The notes under the pieces are model-generated. The model saw nothing but the letters and a program-made list of their open reading frames with translations, ran no database searches and was not told the origin of the DNA. Positions 1 to 6,400 of a DNA stretch of 10,211 nucleotides are shown here, in pieces (within the stretch, counting starts at the first letter, position 1; each line of letters begins with the position of its first letter). Both the position numbers and the translations under genes were made by a program. The stretch comes from Tenericutes bacterium HGW-Tenericutes-5 (lineage in GTDB: Bacteria; Bacillota_I; Bacilli_A; Izemoplasmatales; Hujiaoplasmataceae), in the NCBI GenBank assembly GCA_002839125.1, contig PGXI01000050.1, forward strand, positions 1-10,211. Direction: 5' to 3'.

Positions 1-23
1 AAGAAGGTGGGGGAGATTTATGA
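1..23 (+). CDS. 3' end of an upstream gene, possibly the FAD/NAD alpha subunit (fragment, frame uncertain)
   Basis: Two of the three forward frames stop just inside the next gene: one reads EGGGDL and stops at TGA 21-23, giving an ATGA overlap with the ATG at 20; the other reads KKVGEIYD and stops at TGA 25-27. Since all following operon members overlap their neighbours by a few bases, one of these is probably the end of the preceding gene. By analogy with four-subunit proline dehydrogenase complexes that gene would be the FAD/NAD-binding alpha subunit, but only a few codons are visible, so both frame and identity are inference. Confidence 0.3.
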
Positions 24-496
24 TTGAGAAAACTGGCGCAGCCACTATTGAATTAGTAAAATCAAAGTTCCCTGCTAAAGATGTTTTAGTAAGACCTAAA
101 GCAATCATCGAGTGTTATAAAGAAATTCCTTGTAATCCATGTGAGACAAGTTGTCCTTTTGATGCGATTTATATCGGTAGCGATATTAATCAAATTCCAA
201 GGATTGATTTTAATAAATGTACTGGTTGTGGAATCTGTGCTCAAGCTTGTCCAGGACTCGCGATAATGGTTGCGATGATTAAAGATGGTAAGGCATATTT
301 TAAAATTCCTTATGAACTTTTACCATTACCGGTTGTTGGTGAAAAGTGGAGTGCTGCTAATCGTTATGGTGATGTTTTAGATAAACATTGTATGATTGAA
401 AATGTTAAGAAGACAAAGGACCGGACAACGATTGTTACGGTATCAATTGAACAACCGTTTCTTTATGAATTTGCGACTATTAGGAGTAAACTATGA
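20..496 (+). CDS. Dicluster 4Fe-4S ferredoxin subunit of a proline dehydrogenase-like complex (gamma type)
   Basis: A 158-residue iron-sulfur protein expected to pass electrons between the flavin subunits of a soluble or membrane-associated amino-acid dehydrogenase. Cysteines that can hold two [4Fe-4S] clusters are visible: Cys32, 38, 41 and 45 (followed by Pro46), then Cys67, 70, 73 and 77 (followed by Pro78). The second group is the classic C-x2-C-x2-C-x3-CP. The first has five residues instead of two between its first two cysteines. The half after residue 80 is a non-cluster tail with one more cysteine. Size agrees with the ~19 kDa gamma subunit of the Thermococcus dye-linked L-proline dehydrogenase. 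A GGGGGAG site at 9-15 precedes the ATG. The frame is open to the left edge, but the RBS and the stops in the other two frames favour this start. Its TGA overlaps the next ATG. Confidence 0.85.
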   Translation: MIEKTGAATIELVKSKFPAKDVLVRPKAIIECYKEIPCNPCETSCPFDAIYIGSDINQIPRIDFNKCTGCGICAQACPGLAIMVAMIKDGKAYFKIPYELLPLPVVGEKWSAANRYGDVLDKHCMIENVKKTKDRTTIVTVSIEQPFLYEFATIRSKL

Positions 497-783
497 GTAA
501 GAAGGATATCATAATTTGTCGCTGTGAGGATATTTCTTTACAAGATGTCCATGATTGTTTAGAAAGTGGTTATACTACAGTAGAAGACATTAAAAGAATT
601 TTAAGAGTAGGTATGGGTCCTTGTCAAGGTCAAACATGTTCGCATTTGATTCAAGCCGAGATTGCTAAGTTTTTAGGAATGAGAAAAGAAGATGTTTTGT
701 TTCAAAAGACTAGACCGCTTGTAACTGGGGTAAGTTTAGAAGCAATTGCTAAGCAGGCTCTTAAGGGTGAAGAAAATGAATAA
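493..783 (+). CDS. BFD-like [2Fe-2S] protein, delta-type subunit of a proline dehydrogenase-like complex
   Basis: A 96-residue protein of the bacterioferritin-associated ferredoxin (BFD) fold. The four cluster ligands are plain: Cys9 and Cys11 in the CRC motif near the N-terminus, Cys44 and Cys49 in GPCQGQTC. A TRPLVTGVSLEAIA segment follows, resembling the RPP...P(V/L)xLxxLA stretch seen where this domain is attached to or accompanies FAD dehydrogenases of the HcnA/opine oxidase/proline dehydrogenase group. The length fits the ~10 kDa delta subunit of the archaeal complex. The start overlaps the preceding stop (ATGA at 493-496), with AGGAG at 482-486, so translation is probably coupled. The role is electron transfer inside the complex. 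The specific partner is inferred from context. Confidence 0.85.
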   Translation: MSKKDIIICRCEDISLQDVHDCLESGYTTVEDIKRILRVGMGPCQGQTCSHLIQAEIAKFLGMRKEDVLFQKTRPLVTGVSLEAIAKQALKGEENE

Positions 784-1924
784 GGCTAGTATTGTTATCA
801 TTGGTGCAGGTATCAGTGGTTTAAGCACTGCTTATAATTTGGCAAAAGAAGGTATGCAAGATATTCATGTCATCGACAAAGGTTATTTCACAAATGGCTC
901 TACCGGAAGATGTGGCGCAGGAGTGAGACAACAATGGTCAACGAAGATGAATTGTATTTTAGCAAAAAAGAGTATTGAGTTTTTTGGTAGAGCTAATGAA
1001 GAATTGGGTTACCATAAAGATATCGAATTTAAACAAGAAGGTTATTTAATTTTAGCAACAACTGAAGAAGAAGATTTACAGTTTGAAAAGAATGTTAAGT
1101 TACAGAATTCTTTAGGAATTCCAACTGTTAAATTAACGGTTGAAGAAGCACTTAAAGTTGTTCCTCATTTAAACAAAGATAGTTTCATCAGCGCAACATA
1201 TTGTAAGACCGATGGTCATGTTAATCCGTTTTTAATGAGTGAAGCTTATTATTTAGCTGCCAAAAAATTAGGGGTTAATTTCCACTTCTATGAAGAGGTT
1301 AAAGCGATAGTTATTGAAGAGAAAACAATTAAAAAAGTAGTTACTGATAAAGGTGAATACATTACCGATAAAGTGTTAAACGCAGCGGGTGGATATGCCA
1401 AAGAAATCGGACTTATGGCAGGCGTGGAAATCCCGGTATTCTCCGAAAATCATGAGATTTTAGTAACGGAAAGATCTAAGCCTTTACAAGGTCCGATGGT
1501 AATGAGTTTTTCGAAGAACATTTACTGTCAACAAGTACCTCATGGATCGTTTCTAATGGGTAGATCAAATCCTTATGCAGAAATCTCGCATGATATCAGC
1601 TCTTCTTGGGAGTTCTTGGATGAGATGGCAAAAACGGTGTTGCATATTTTACCAGAAGTTGCTAAACTGAGAGTGATTAGAACTTGGGGAGGATCGTATA
1701 ATATCAGTCCTGATCGTCAACCGATTATTAGCGATACTAAAGAATTAAAAGGCTTTTATATGGCTTGCGGATTTAGTGGGCATGGGTTTATGTTCGCACC
1801 AATAACCGGTGAATTATTAACAGAGATTATTTTAGAAAAAACACTAGATGAATATGCGAATGAGTTGCATATTGATCGATTTAAAGACAAAGACATCACT
1901 GTCTTTGAACATTCAGTGGTATAA
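776..1924 (+). CDS. DadA-family FAD-dependent oxidoreductase, probable catalytic beta subunit of L-proline dehydrogenase
   Basis: A 382-residue flavoprotein of the glycine oxidase/sarcosine oxidase beta/DadA family. The FAD-binding Rossmann motif GAGISG is at residues 10-15, with Asp34 at the end of the second strand to bind the ribose. STGRCGAGVRQQW (42-54) is a signature shared with archaeal PDH1 beta and HcnC-like proteins. A C-terminal GFSGHGF stretch (332-338) completes the FAD site. It would oxidise L-proline to P5C and hand electrons to the neighbouring Fe-S subunits. The ATG at 776 was chosen over an in-frame ATG at 746 because the flavin motif then sits ten residues in, AAGGGTG lies at 763-769, and the overlap with the preceding gene is only 8 bases. 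Substrate assignment rests on the adjacent P5C dehydrogenase. Sarcosine, a D-amino acid or hydroxyproline are alternatives. Confidence 0.85.
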   Translation: MNKASIVIIGAGISGLSTAYNLAKEGMQDIHVIDKGYFTNGSTGRCGAGVRQQWSTKMNCILAKKSIEFFGRANEELGYHKDIEFKQEGYLILATTEEEDLQFEKNVKLQNSLGIPTVKLTVEEALKVVPHLNKDSFISATYCKTDGHVNPFLMSEAYYLAAKKLGVNFHFYEEVKAIVIEEKTIKKVVTDKGEYITDKVLNAAGGYAKEIGLMAGVEIPVFSENHEILVTERSKPLQGPMVMSFSKNIYCQQVPHGSFLMGRSNPYAEISHDISSSWEFLDEMAKTVLHILPEVAKLRVIRTWGGSYNISPDRQPIISDTKELKGFYMACGFSGHGFMFAPITGELLTEIILEKTLDEYANELHIDRFKDKDITVFEHSVV

Positions 1925-1940
1925 GAAAGGAGAATTTATT

Positions 1941-3497
1941 ATGGCAATTTATGATTACAGAACCGAAGAATTGACCAATTTTTCTTGTGAAAAGAATCAA
2001 AAATTATACAAGGAAGGTTTGGCAAAAGTTAGAGGTTATTTAGGAAAAAAATATCCTTTGATTATCAATGGCGAAAGAATCTTTACCGATAGATTCATCA
2101 AATCGCTTAACCCAGCAAATCACAAAGAGGTGATTGGTGAAATCGCGCAAGCAGGTATTAAAGAGGCAGAACTTGCGATGGACAGTGCTTTAAAAGCATT
2201 TGAAATTTGGAAGAAAACCAATCCTAAGGTGAGAGCTGACGTGCTTTTTAAAGCAGCTAACATTATGAAAAGACGTAAACATGAACTATCCGCTTTAATG
2301 ACTTTAGAAGCTGGTAAACCATGGCCTGAAGCTGACGCAGATACAGCGGAAGCAATTGACTTCTTAGAGTATTATGGAAGACAAATGTTGAATTTGGAAA
2401 GAATCGATGATGTAGTTTTAAGTAGAAGAGATATTGAAAGAAATGAATATCGTTATATTCCTCTAGGCGTTGGTGCGGTAATCGCTCCTTGGAACTTCCC
2501 ATTAGCTATTCTTACTGGTATGACTTCTGCGGCTATTGTTGCTGGTAATACAGTATTGTTAAAACCAGCATCAACTACTCAAGTTATTGCTTTTAAGTTG
2601 TTAGAGATTTTGGAAGAAGCAGGTATGCCAAAAGGAGTAGTTAACTTTATTCCTGGTAGAGGTAGTGAAACAGGCGATTTTATTGTTAAGCATCCGAAGA
2701 CTAGATTTATCTCATTCACCGGATCTAAACAAGTAGGTTTACAAATTTATGAAGAAGCCGCTAAGGTTGTAAAAGGTCAAATTTGGCTTAAGAGAGTAAT
2801 CGCTGAAATGGGTGGTAAAGATGCTATTTTAGTTGATGATAATATCGACACAGAATTAGCAGCTGATTCTATCGTTAAGAGTGCTTTTGGTTTTTCAGGA
2901 CAGAAGTGTTCTGCTTGTTCAAGAGCGATAATTCATGAAAATGTTTATGATGAAGTGGTTAGATTAATTAAAGAAAAAACTGAAAAGATTAGAGTTGGTA
3001 ATCCTGAAGACTTTAATAATAATATGGGACCGGTAAACGATTCATTAGCTTTTAAAAAGATTAATGAGTATATTGAAATTGGTAAAACAGAAGGTAAACT
3101 ATTAACAGGTGGAACTTCAAGCGATGAAACAGGTTATTTTATTAATCCAACCGTATTCATCGATGTTGACCCTATGGCAAGACTTATGCAAGAAGAAATC
3201 TTTGGACCAGTATTAGCAGTAACAAAGGTAAAATCTTTTAAAGAAGGTTTAGATGTTGTTAATAATACTGAATATGGTCTAACCGGTGCAGTTATTTCTC
3301 AAGCAAGAGAACATTTAGAAATGGCTAGAGAAGATTTCCATGTTGGTAATTTATATTTCAATAGAAAATGTACGGGAGCGATTGTTGGTTATCAACCATT
3401 TGGTGGATTCAATATGAGCGGTACCGATTCAAAAGCTGGTGGACCAGATTATTTGATATTACATATGCAAGGAAAAACTATCAGCGAAGCTTTATAA
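1941..3497 (+). CDS. rocA: L-glutamate gamma-semialdehyde (1-pyrroline-5-carboxylate) dehydrogenase, RocA type
   Basis: A 518-residue aldehyde dehydrogenase that oxidises glutamate-gamma-semialdehyde, the open form of P5C, to L-glutamate with NAD+. It resembles Bacillus RocA along its whole length, including the KYPLIINGERI N-terminus, the EAGKPWPEADADTAEAIDF segment and the C-terminal GFNMSGTDSKAGGPDYL. The catalytic Cys323 lies in GQKCSA, the general-base Glu289 in AEMGGKD, and the cofactor-contacting FTGS at 259-262. The start at 1941 has AAAGGAG at 1926-1932. A frame extension back to 1848 would run inside the preceding flavoprotein gene and is rejected. The gap to the preceding gene is 16 bases, so the two are co-transcribed, and a terminator follows directly. 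Together with the upstream proteins it completes proline-to-glutamate oxidation. Length and residues are normal for the family. Confidence 0.95.
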   Translation: MAIYDYRTEELTNFSCEKNQKLYKEGLAKVRGYLGKKYPLIINGERIFTDRFIKSLNPANHKEVIGEIAQAGIKEAELAMDSALKAFEIWKKTNPKVRADVLFKAANIMKRRKHELSALMTLEAGKPWPEADADTAEAIDFLEYYGRQMLNLERIDDVVLSRRDIERNEYRYIPLGVGAVIAPWNFPLAILTGMTSAAIVAGNTVLLKPASTTQVIAFKLLEILEEAGMPKGVVNFIPGRGSETGDFIVKHPKTRFISFTGSKQVGLQIYEEAAKVVKGQIWLKRVIAEMGGKDAILVDDNIDTELAADSIVKSAFGFSGQKCSACSRAIIHENVYDEVVRLIKEKTEKIRVGNPEDFNNNMGPVNDSLAFKKINEYIEIGKTEGKLLTGGTSSDETGYFINPTVFIDVDPMARLMQEEIFGPVLAVTKVKSFKEGLDVVNNTEYGLTGAVISQAREHLEMAREDFHVGNLYFNRKCTGAIVGYQPFGGFNMSGTDSKAGGPDYLILHMQGKTISEAL

Positions 3498-3503
3498 GAG
3501 TTT

Positions 3504-3535
3504 AAGAGTGCAGATTTTGCACTCTTATTTTTATT
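3504..3535 (+). terminator. Intrinsic terminator of the proline operon
   Basis: A perfect 9-bp stem, AAGAGTGCA (3504-3512) with TGCACTCTT (3518-3526), and a 5-base loop are followed by ATTTTTATT. It begins seven bases after the rocA stop and ends the operon before the next promoter. Confidence 0.9.
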
Positions 3536-3561
3536 CAAAATAATATTTGTAAGCAAATAAT

Positions 3562-3590
3562 TTGTTTCGAATTCGAAATAATGTTATAAT
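3562..3590 (+). promoter_or_regulatory. Promoter of the osmC-nitroreductase operon
   Basis: TATAAT at 3585-3590 is preceded by TG at 3582-3583, making an extended -10 (TGTTATAAT). TTGTTT at 3562-3567 lies 17 bases upstream as the -35. AAGGAGG for the first gene is at 3601-3607, so the leader would be under 20 bases long. Confidence 0.75.
3565..3578. promoter_or_regulatory. Perfect 14-bp palindrome between -35 and -10: candidate operator
   Basis: TTTCGAATTCGAAA is self-complementary and fills most of the spacer of the osmC promoter, a position where a bound dimer would block RNA polymerase. A second, weaker inverted repeat, TATTTG (3544-3549) and CAAATA (3554-3559), lies just upstream of the -35. 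The binding protein is unknown. It does not match the OhrR, PerR or LexA operators known to me. Confidence 0.5.
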
Positions 3591-3614
3591 TATTACAGTT
3601 AAGGAGGAATACAC

Positions 3615-4055
3615 ATGTTAACAACATTTACATCAAAAGTAACAAAATTAAAAGATGGCATGCAAGTAGATACTGAAGCTAATGGCTTTAAGATTTTGTT
3701 TGATGAACCAGAAAAAATGGGTGGTACTAATCAAGGGATTAATCCTATGAGTGCACTTTTAAGTGTTTTAGGTGCTTGTCAAGCAATTGTGGCTAGTATG
3801 TATGCTAAAAAGTTTAATATTGAGTTCAGTGATTTTTCACTAGAAATCGAAGGCGATATGGATATGGCCGGAGTTATGGGTAAAGCGGAAGTTAGATCAG
3901 GTTTTCAAGAAATCAGGTTTAAGATGCATTTTACTTCGGATAACACAGAAGAGGAACTAAAGACGTTTGCAAAGTTTATTGAAAAGACTTGTCCGATTAG
4001 CGATTCACTCGCTAATGGCGTAAAGTTAGTAAATACAGGAATAATTAAAAACTAA
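3615..4055 (+). CDS. OsmC/Ohr-superfamily protein
   Basis: A 146-residue cytoplasmic protein of the OsmC/Ohr superfamily, whose best known members reduce organic hydroperoxides through a cysteine pair. The two family cysteines are present: Cys55 in LGACQAI on the central helix, and Cys126 in TCPISDSL near the C-terminus. NPMSALLSVLGAC (43-55) is the conserved entry to that helix. The sequence looks closer to the broad YhfA-like OsmC branch than to true Ohr, so the natural substrate is open. The start has AAGGAGG at 3601-3607 and its own promoter with a palindrome in the spacer. The gene is followed after 16 bases by a nitroreductase, which suggests a small detoxification or redox-stress operon, possibly derepressed by an electrophile or oxidant. 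Confidence 0.85.
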   Translation: MLTTFTSKVTKLKDGMQVDTEANGFKILFDEPEKMGGTNQGINPMSALLSVLGACQAIVASMYAKKFNIEFSDFSLEIEGDMDMAGVMGKAEVRSGFQEIRFKMHFTSDNTEEELKTFAKFIEKTCPISDSLANGVKLVNTGIIKN

Positions 4056-4071
4056 AAGGAGATAGGATAAA

Positions 4072-4665
4072 ATGGAATTTTTTGCTAGTTTAAAGAATAG
4101 AAGATCAATCTATGCGATTGATAAGCAAGTAGAAGTTAAAAGAGAAGATATTTTAAAAGTTGTTGAAGAGGCTTTAAAGTTTACACCATCAGCCTTTAAC
4201 TCAGAGAGTCAAAGAGTTGTTGTATTGTTCGATAAAAAACATGATGAGTTTTGGGAAATGGTAAAGGCTGCGATTAAAAGAGTTGTAAAACCAGAAGATT
4301 TTCCAACTTCAGAAGCAAAGATTAATGCCTTCAAGAATGGTTACGGAACAGTAATGTTCTTTGACGATAGCGAAACAACGAAGATGTTAACTGAAAAGTT
4401 CCCGCTTTATAAAGAAAACTTCATTAAGTGGGCAGTAGAACAAAACGGAATGCTACAAGGTAATGTTTGGGTTGGATTGGAGTCTATTGGTTTAGGCGCT
4501 AGTTTACAACATTATAATGAACTTATTGAAGCAGAAGTGAAAAAAGAATTTGGAATCAATAAGAATTGGACTTTAAATGCCCAAATGCCATTTGGCAGAG
4601 TCTTAGAAATTCCTGGTGAAAAACCTAAGAAGGACTTAAAAGAAAGATTGGTAGTTTTGCAATAA
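4072..4665 (+). CDS. Nitroreductase family FMN oxidoreductase (CinD/Frm2-Hbn1 type)
   Basis: A 197-residue flavin reductase of the small, ~200-residue branch of the nitroreductase superfamily that contains Lactococcus CinD and yeast Frm2/Hbn1. RRS at residues 10-12 is the usual FMN phosphate contact, PSAFNSESQR (39-48) is the conserved flavin-side loop, and NGMLQGNVWVGLESIGLGAS and NAQMPFG are typical C-terminal motifs. Such enzymes reduce nitroaromatics or quinones using NAD(P)H. The true substrate is unknown. AAGGAG at 4056-4061 overlaps the end of the osmC-family gene, so the pair is one operon under the promoter at 3562-3590. No clear intrinsic terminator follows, and transcripts may run into the riboswitch leader downstream. 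Confidence 0.85.
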   Translation: MEFFASLKNRRSIYAIDKQVEVKREDILKVVEEALKFTPSAFNSESQRVVVLFDKKHDEFWEMVKAAIKRVVKPEDFPTSEAKINAFKNGYGTVMFFDDSETTKMLTEKFPLYKENFIKWAVEQNGMLQGNVWVGLESIGLGASLQHYNELIEAEVKKEFGINKNWTLNAQMPFGRVLEIPGEKPKKDLKERLVVLQ

Positions 4666-4697
4666 AAGCGTTTTCATAAAAAAGTGTAAATTTCTTA

Positions 4698-4726
4698 TTG
4701 CATGAATTAAACTTCTTGTTTATAAT
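4698..4726 (+). promoter_or_regulatory. Promoter of the riboswitch-controlled purine permease
   Basis: TTGCAT (4698-4703), a 17-base spacer and a consensus TATAAT (4721-4726). Transcription would start near 4733, about a dozen bases before the first riboswitch stem. Confidence 0.8.
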
Positions 4727-4743
4727 TAAATCAAGTTAATATT

Positions 4744-4814
4744 TGGTCGTATATATTCGATAATATGGTTCGAACGTTTCTACCTTGTCACCTTAAATGA
4801 TAAGACTACGGCTA
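4744..4814 (+). ncRNA. Purine riboswitch aptamer, guanine type
   Basis: The three-way junction can be drawn fully. P1 pairs 4744-4751 with 4807-4814 (8 bp, two G-U pairs). P2 pairs TTCGA (4756-4760) with TCGAA (4770-4774). P3 pairs CTTGTC (4784-4789) with GATAAG (4799-4804). The conserved core is present: ATATGG in loop 2, GTTTCTACC in junction 2/3, and CCTTAAAT in loop 3, with the GG and CC that form the loop-loop contact. The base that reads the ligand, just before the 3' strand of P1, is C4806 in GACTAC. Cytosine there means guanine or hypoxanthine, whereas uracil would mean adenine. T4781, equivalent to U51, is kept, which argues against the 2'-deoxyguanosine variant. It controls the permease gene that follows. 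Confidence 0.95.
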
Positions 4815-4861
4815 TTCATTCAAATGATAGAACTAATTTGTTTTATTTAGTTTGTTTGCCT

Positions 4862-4893
4862 AGCCTTAGAGAAAAAAATCTAAGGCTTTTCTT
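4862..4893 (+). terminator. Riboswitch-controlled terminator
   Basis: A perfect 9-bp stem, AGCCTTAGA (4862-4870) with TCTAAGGCT (4879-4887), with an A-rich 8-base loop and a TTTTCTT tail. Its 5' arm (TAGCCTTA, 4861-4868) can instead pair with TACGGCTA (4807-4814), the 3' strand of P1, at seven of eight positions. That gives a plausible antiterminator. With guanine bound, P1 holds this strand, the terminator forms, and the permease gene is switched off. Confidence 0.85.
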
Positions 4894-4934
4894 ATGGCCA
4901 AATGTTAATAAAATAAATCTTAGGGAGGTTTGAA

Positions 4935-6332
4935 GTGAAAAAAATTGCATCAGGTTTAAACAAGTATTTCAAGATTAGTGAACGTGGTTCGACAATTTCA
5001 AAGGAAATTCTAGGCGGACTCACAATTTTCCTAGCAATGGTTTACATTTTACCGGTTAACGGTGGGTTGCTAAGTGTTGCGGGAATGGATTTTGCGGCTG
5101 TGTTTGCGGCTACTGCGATTGCGGCAGCTATTGCTAGTTTGATCATGGGATTATATGCCAACTATCCTGTTGGTCTAGCTTCTGGTATGGGTGTTAATGC
5201 TTTCTTTACTTGGGTTGTTGTTAAGCAATTACAATTTACTTGGGAAGAAGCTTTAGCAGCAGTTTTGATTTCTGGGGTATTATTCTTAATTATTTCCATT
5301 ACAGGACTTAGAAGAATAGTGTTGAATGCGATTCCAAAGAATCTTAAGTTAGCAGTTGGTGCTGGTATTGGTTTCTTTATCGCGTTTGTTGGTCTTAAAA
5401 CTTCAGGGATTGTTGTTGGTCATCCAGATACATTAGTTACTTTAGGTAACTTAGCACATCCAACAGTTTTATTAGCAGTATTTGGTGTGGTATTAGTTTT
5501 CATTCTTTACGCATTAAATAAAAAAATCAGTCGTTTTGCGATTATCATTTCAATCGTAGTTACTGGGTTAGTAGGTGTTTTATTAGGAGTTATCTTCCCT
5601 TCTTTAGCAGCTTACATGCCTAGTATCGGTGGTAGCAATTTAGGTAGTATCGCAAATGTTGGTCAAACATTTGGTAAGGCTTTTGGAGCTATGGGTTCAC
5701 TTTTAGCGAAGCCAATGGCTTATGCAGTTATTTTCACATTCTTATTCGTTGACTTTTTCGATACTGCAGGTACTTTAGTAGCAGTTGGTCATGATGCTGG
5801 ATTGCTTGATGAAAACGGTGAGTTAATCGATGGTGAAAAAGCATTATTAGCAGATTCTATCGGTACAATTGCTGGTGCGATTGTTGGTACTTCTACAGTA
5901 ACAAGTTATATTGAATCAACTACAGGTATTGAACAAGGTGCTAGAACCGGTTTAGCAGCTACAGTTGTTGGATTGTTATTCATTGTTAGTTTATTGTTCT
6001 ATCCGTTGTTCTCGTTTGTTAATGCAGTTTTCATTGATGGAGTATTCTATTCTCCAGTTACTTCAATGGCTTTAATCGTTGTTGGAGCTTTGATGGTTTC
6101 TTCATTAAAAGATATTGATTGGAAAGATAATATTGTTGTAGCGACTACATTTATAACAATTATCATCATGTTAATGAGTGGTAGTATCGCTGAAGGTATT
6201 GCTTTTGGATTTATCATTTATGCAGTAATGATGGGAGTAACAAAGAGAAGAAAAGAGGTTTCGCCAGTAATGTATATCTTGGCGGCGCTATTCGTCATCA
6301 ACTTCATTATAAAATTCGTATTGTTAGTTTAA
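4935..6332 (+). CDS. pbuG: AzgA/PbuG-type purine nucleobase permease (guanine/hypoxanthine)
   Basis: A 465-residue multi-pass membrane transporter of the NCS2 AzgA-like branch, which imports guanine, hypoxanthine or adenine with protons. Family marks are the N-terminal GLTIFLAMVYILPVN segment, GMGVNAFFTW in the third helix, DFFDTAGT (273-280), and SYIESTTGIEQGARTG around Glu327, which contains the usual substrate-binding glutamate. Many hydrophobic segments fit the 14-helix NCS2 fold. Length is slightly above B. subtilis PbuG. The start is GTG at 4935, chosen because AGGGAGG at 4922-4928 is correctly spaced and no ATG is nearby. The gene sits behind a guanine-type riboswitch, which supports guanine/hypoxanthine as cargo and repression when guanine is plentiful. 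Which purine is preferred cannot be settled from sequence alone. Confidence 0.93.
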   Translation: MKKIASGLNKYFKISERGSTISKEILGGLTIFLAMVYILPVNGGLLSVAGMDFAAVFAATAIAAAIASLIMGLYANYPVGLASGMGVNAFFTWVVVKQLQFTWEEALAAVLISGVLFLIISITGLRRIVLNAIPKNLKLAVGAGIGFFIAFVGLKTSGIVVGHPDTLVTLGNLAHPTVLLAVFGVVLVFILYALNKKISRFAIIISIVVTGLVGVLLGVIFPSLAAYMPSIGGSNLGSIANVGQTFGKAFGAMGSLLAKPMAYAVIFTFLFVDFFDTAGTLVAVGHDAGLLDENGELIDGEKALLADSIGTIAGAIVGTSTVTSYIESTTGIEQGARTGLAATVVGLLFIVSLLFYPLFSFVNAVFIDGVFYSPVTSMALIVVGALMVSSLKDIDWKDNIVVATTFITIIIMLMSGSIAEGIAFGFIIYAVMMGVTKRRKEVSPVMYILAALFVINFIIKFVLLV

Positions 6333-6338
6333 TTTTTT

Positions 6339-6370
6339 AAAAGATGGATAATTTATTCCATCTTTTTTTT
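6339..6370 (+). terminator. Terminator or attenuator between the two permease genes
   Basis: A perfect 10-bp stem, AAAAGATGGA (6339-6348) with TCCATCTTTT (6357-6366), and an 8-base loop continue into an uninterrupted T run to 6370. The stem is AU-rich with only three G-C pairs, so it may be leaky. No convincing promoter lies between it and the next gene. Confidence 0.8.
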
Positions 6371-6400
6371 AAAATAAATAGGAGAAAGGAAGATTAGATT

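Noticed and set aside
746..775. Longer N-terminus for the flavoprotein (start at 746)
   Set aside because: It would overlap the preceding gene by 38 bases and add a basic decapeptide before the FAD motif, while the ATG at 776 has a spaced ribosome site.
1848..1940. Longer N-terminus for RocA (start at 1848)
   Set aside because: The extra 31 codons lie inside the preceding gene. The ATG at 1941 has AAAGGAG and matches the RocA N-terminus.
2263..2502. Minus-strand reading frame of 79 codons inside rocA
   Set aside because: It lies wholly within the conserved P5C dehydrogenase gene, has no ribosome site, and its product matches nothing I know.
3565..3578. Palindrome as a LexA/SOS box
   Set aside because: The Bacillus LexA box has CGAAC and GTTCG separated by four bases. 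Here CGAATTCG is continuous with no spacer.
4744..4814. Adenine or 2'-deoxyguanosine version of the purine riboswitch
   Set aside because: The deciding base is C (GACTAC), not T, and the junction base equivalent to U51 is kept. Both point to guanine.
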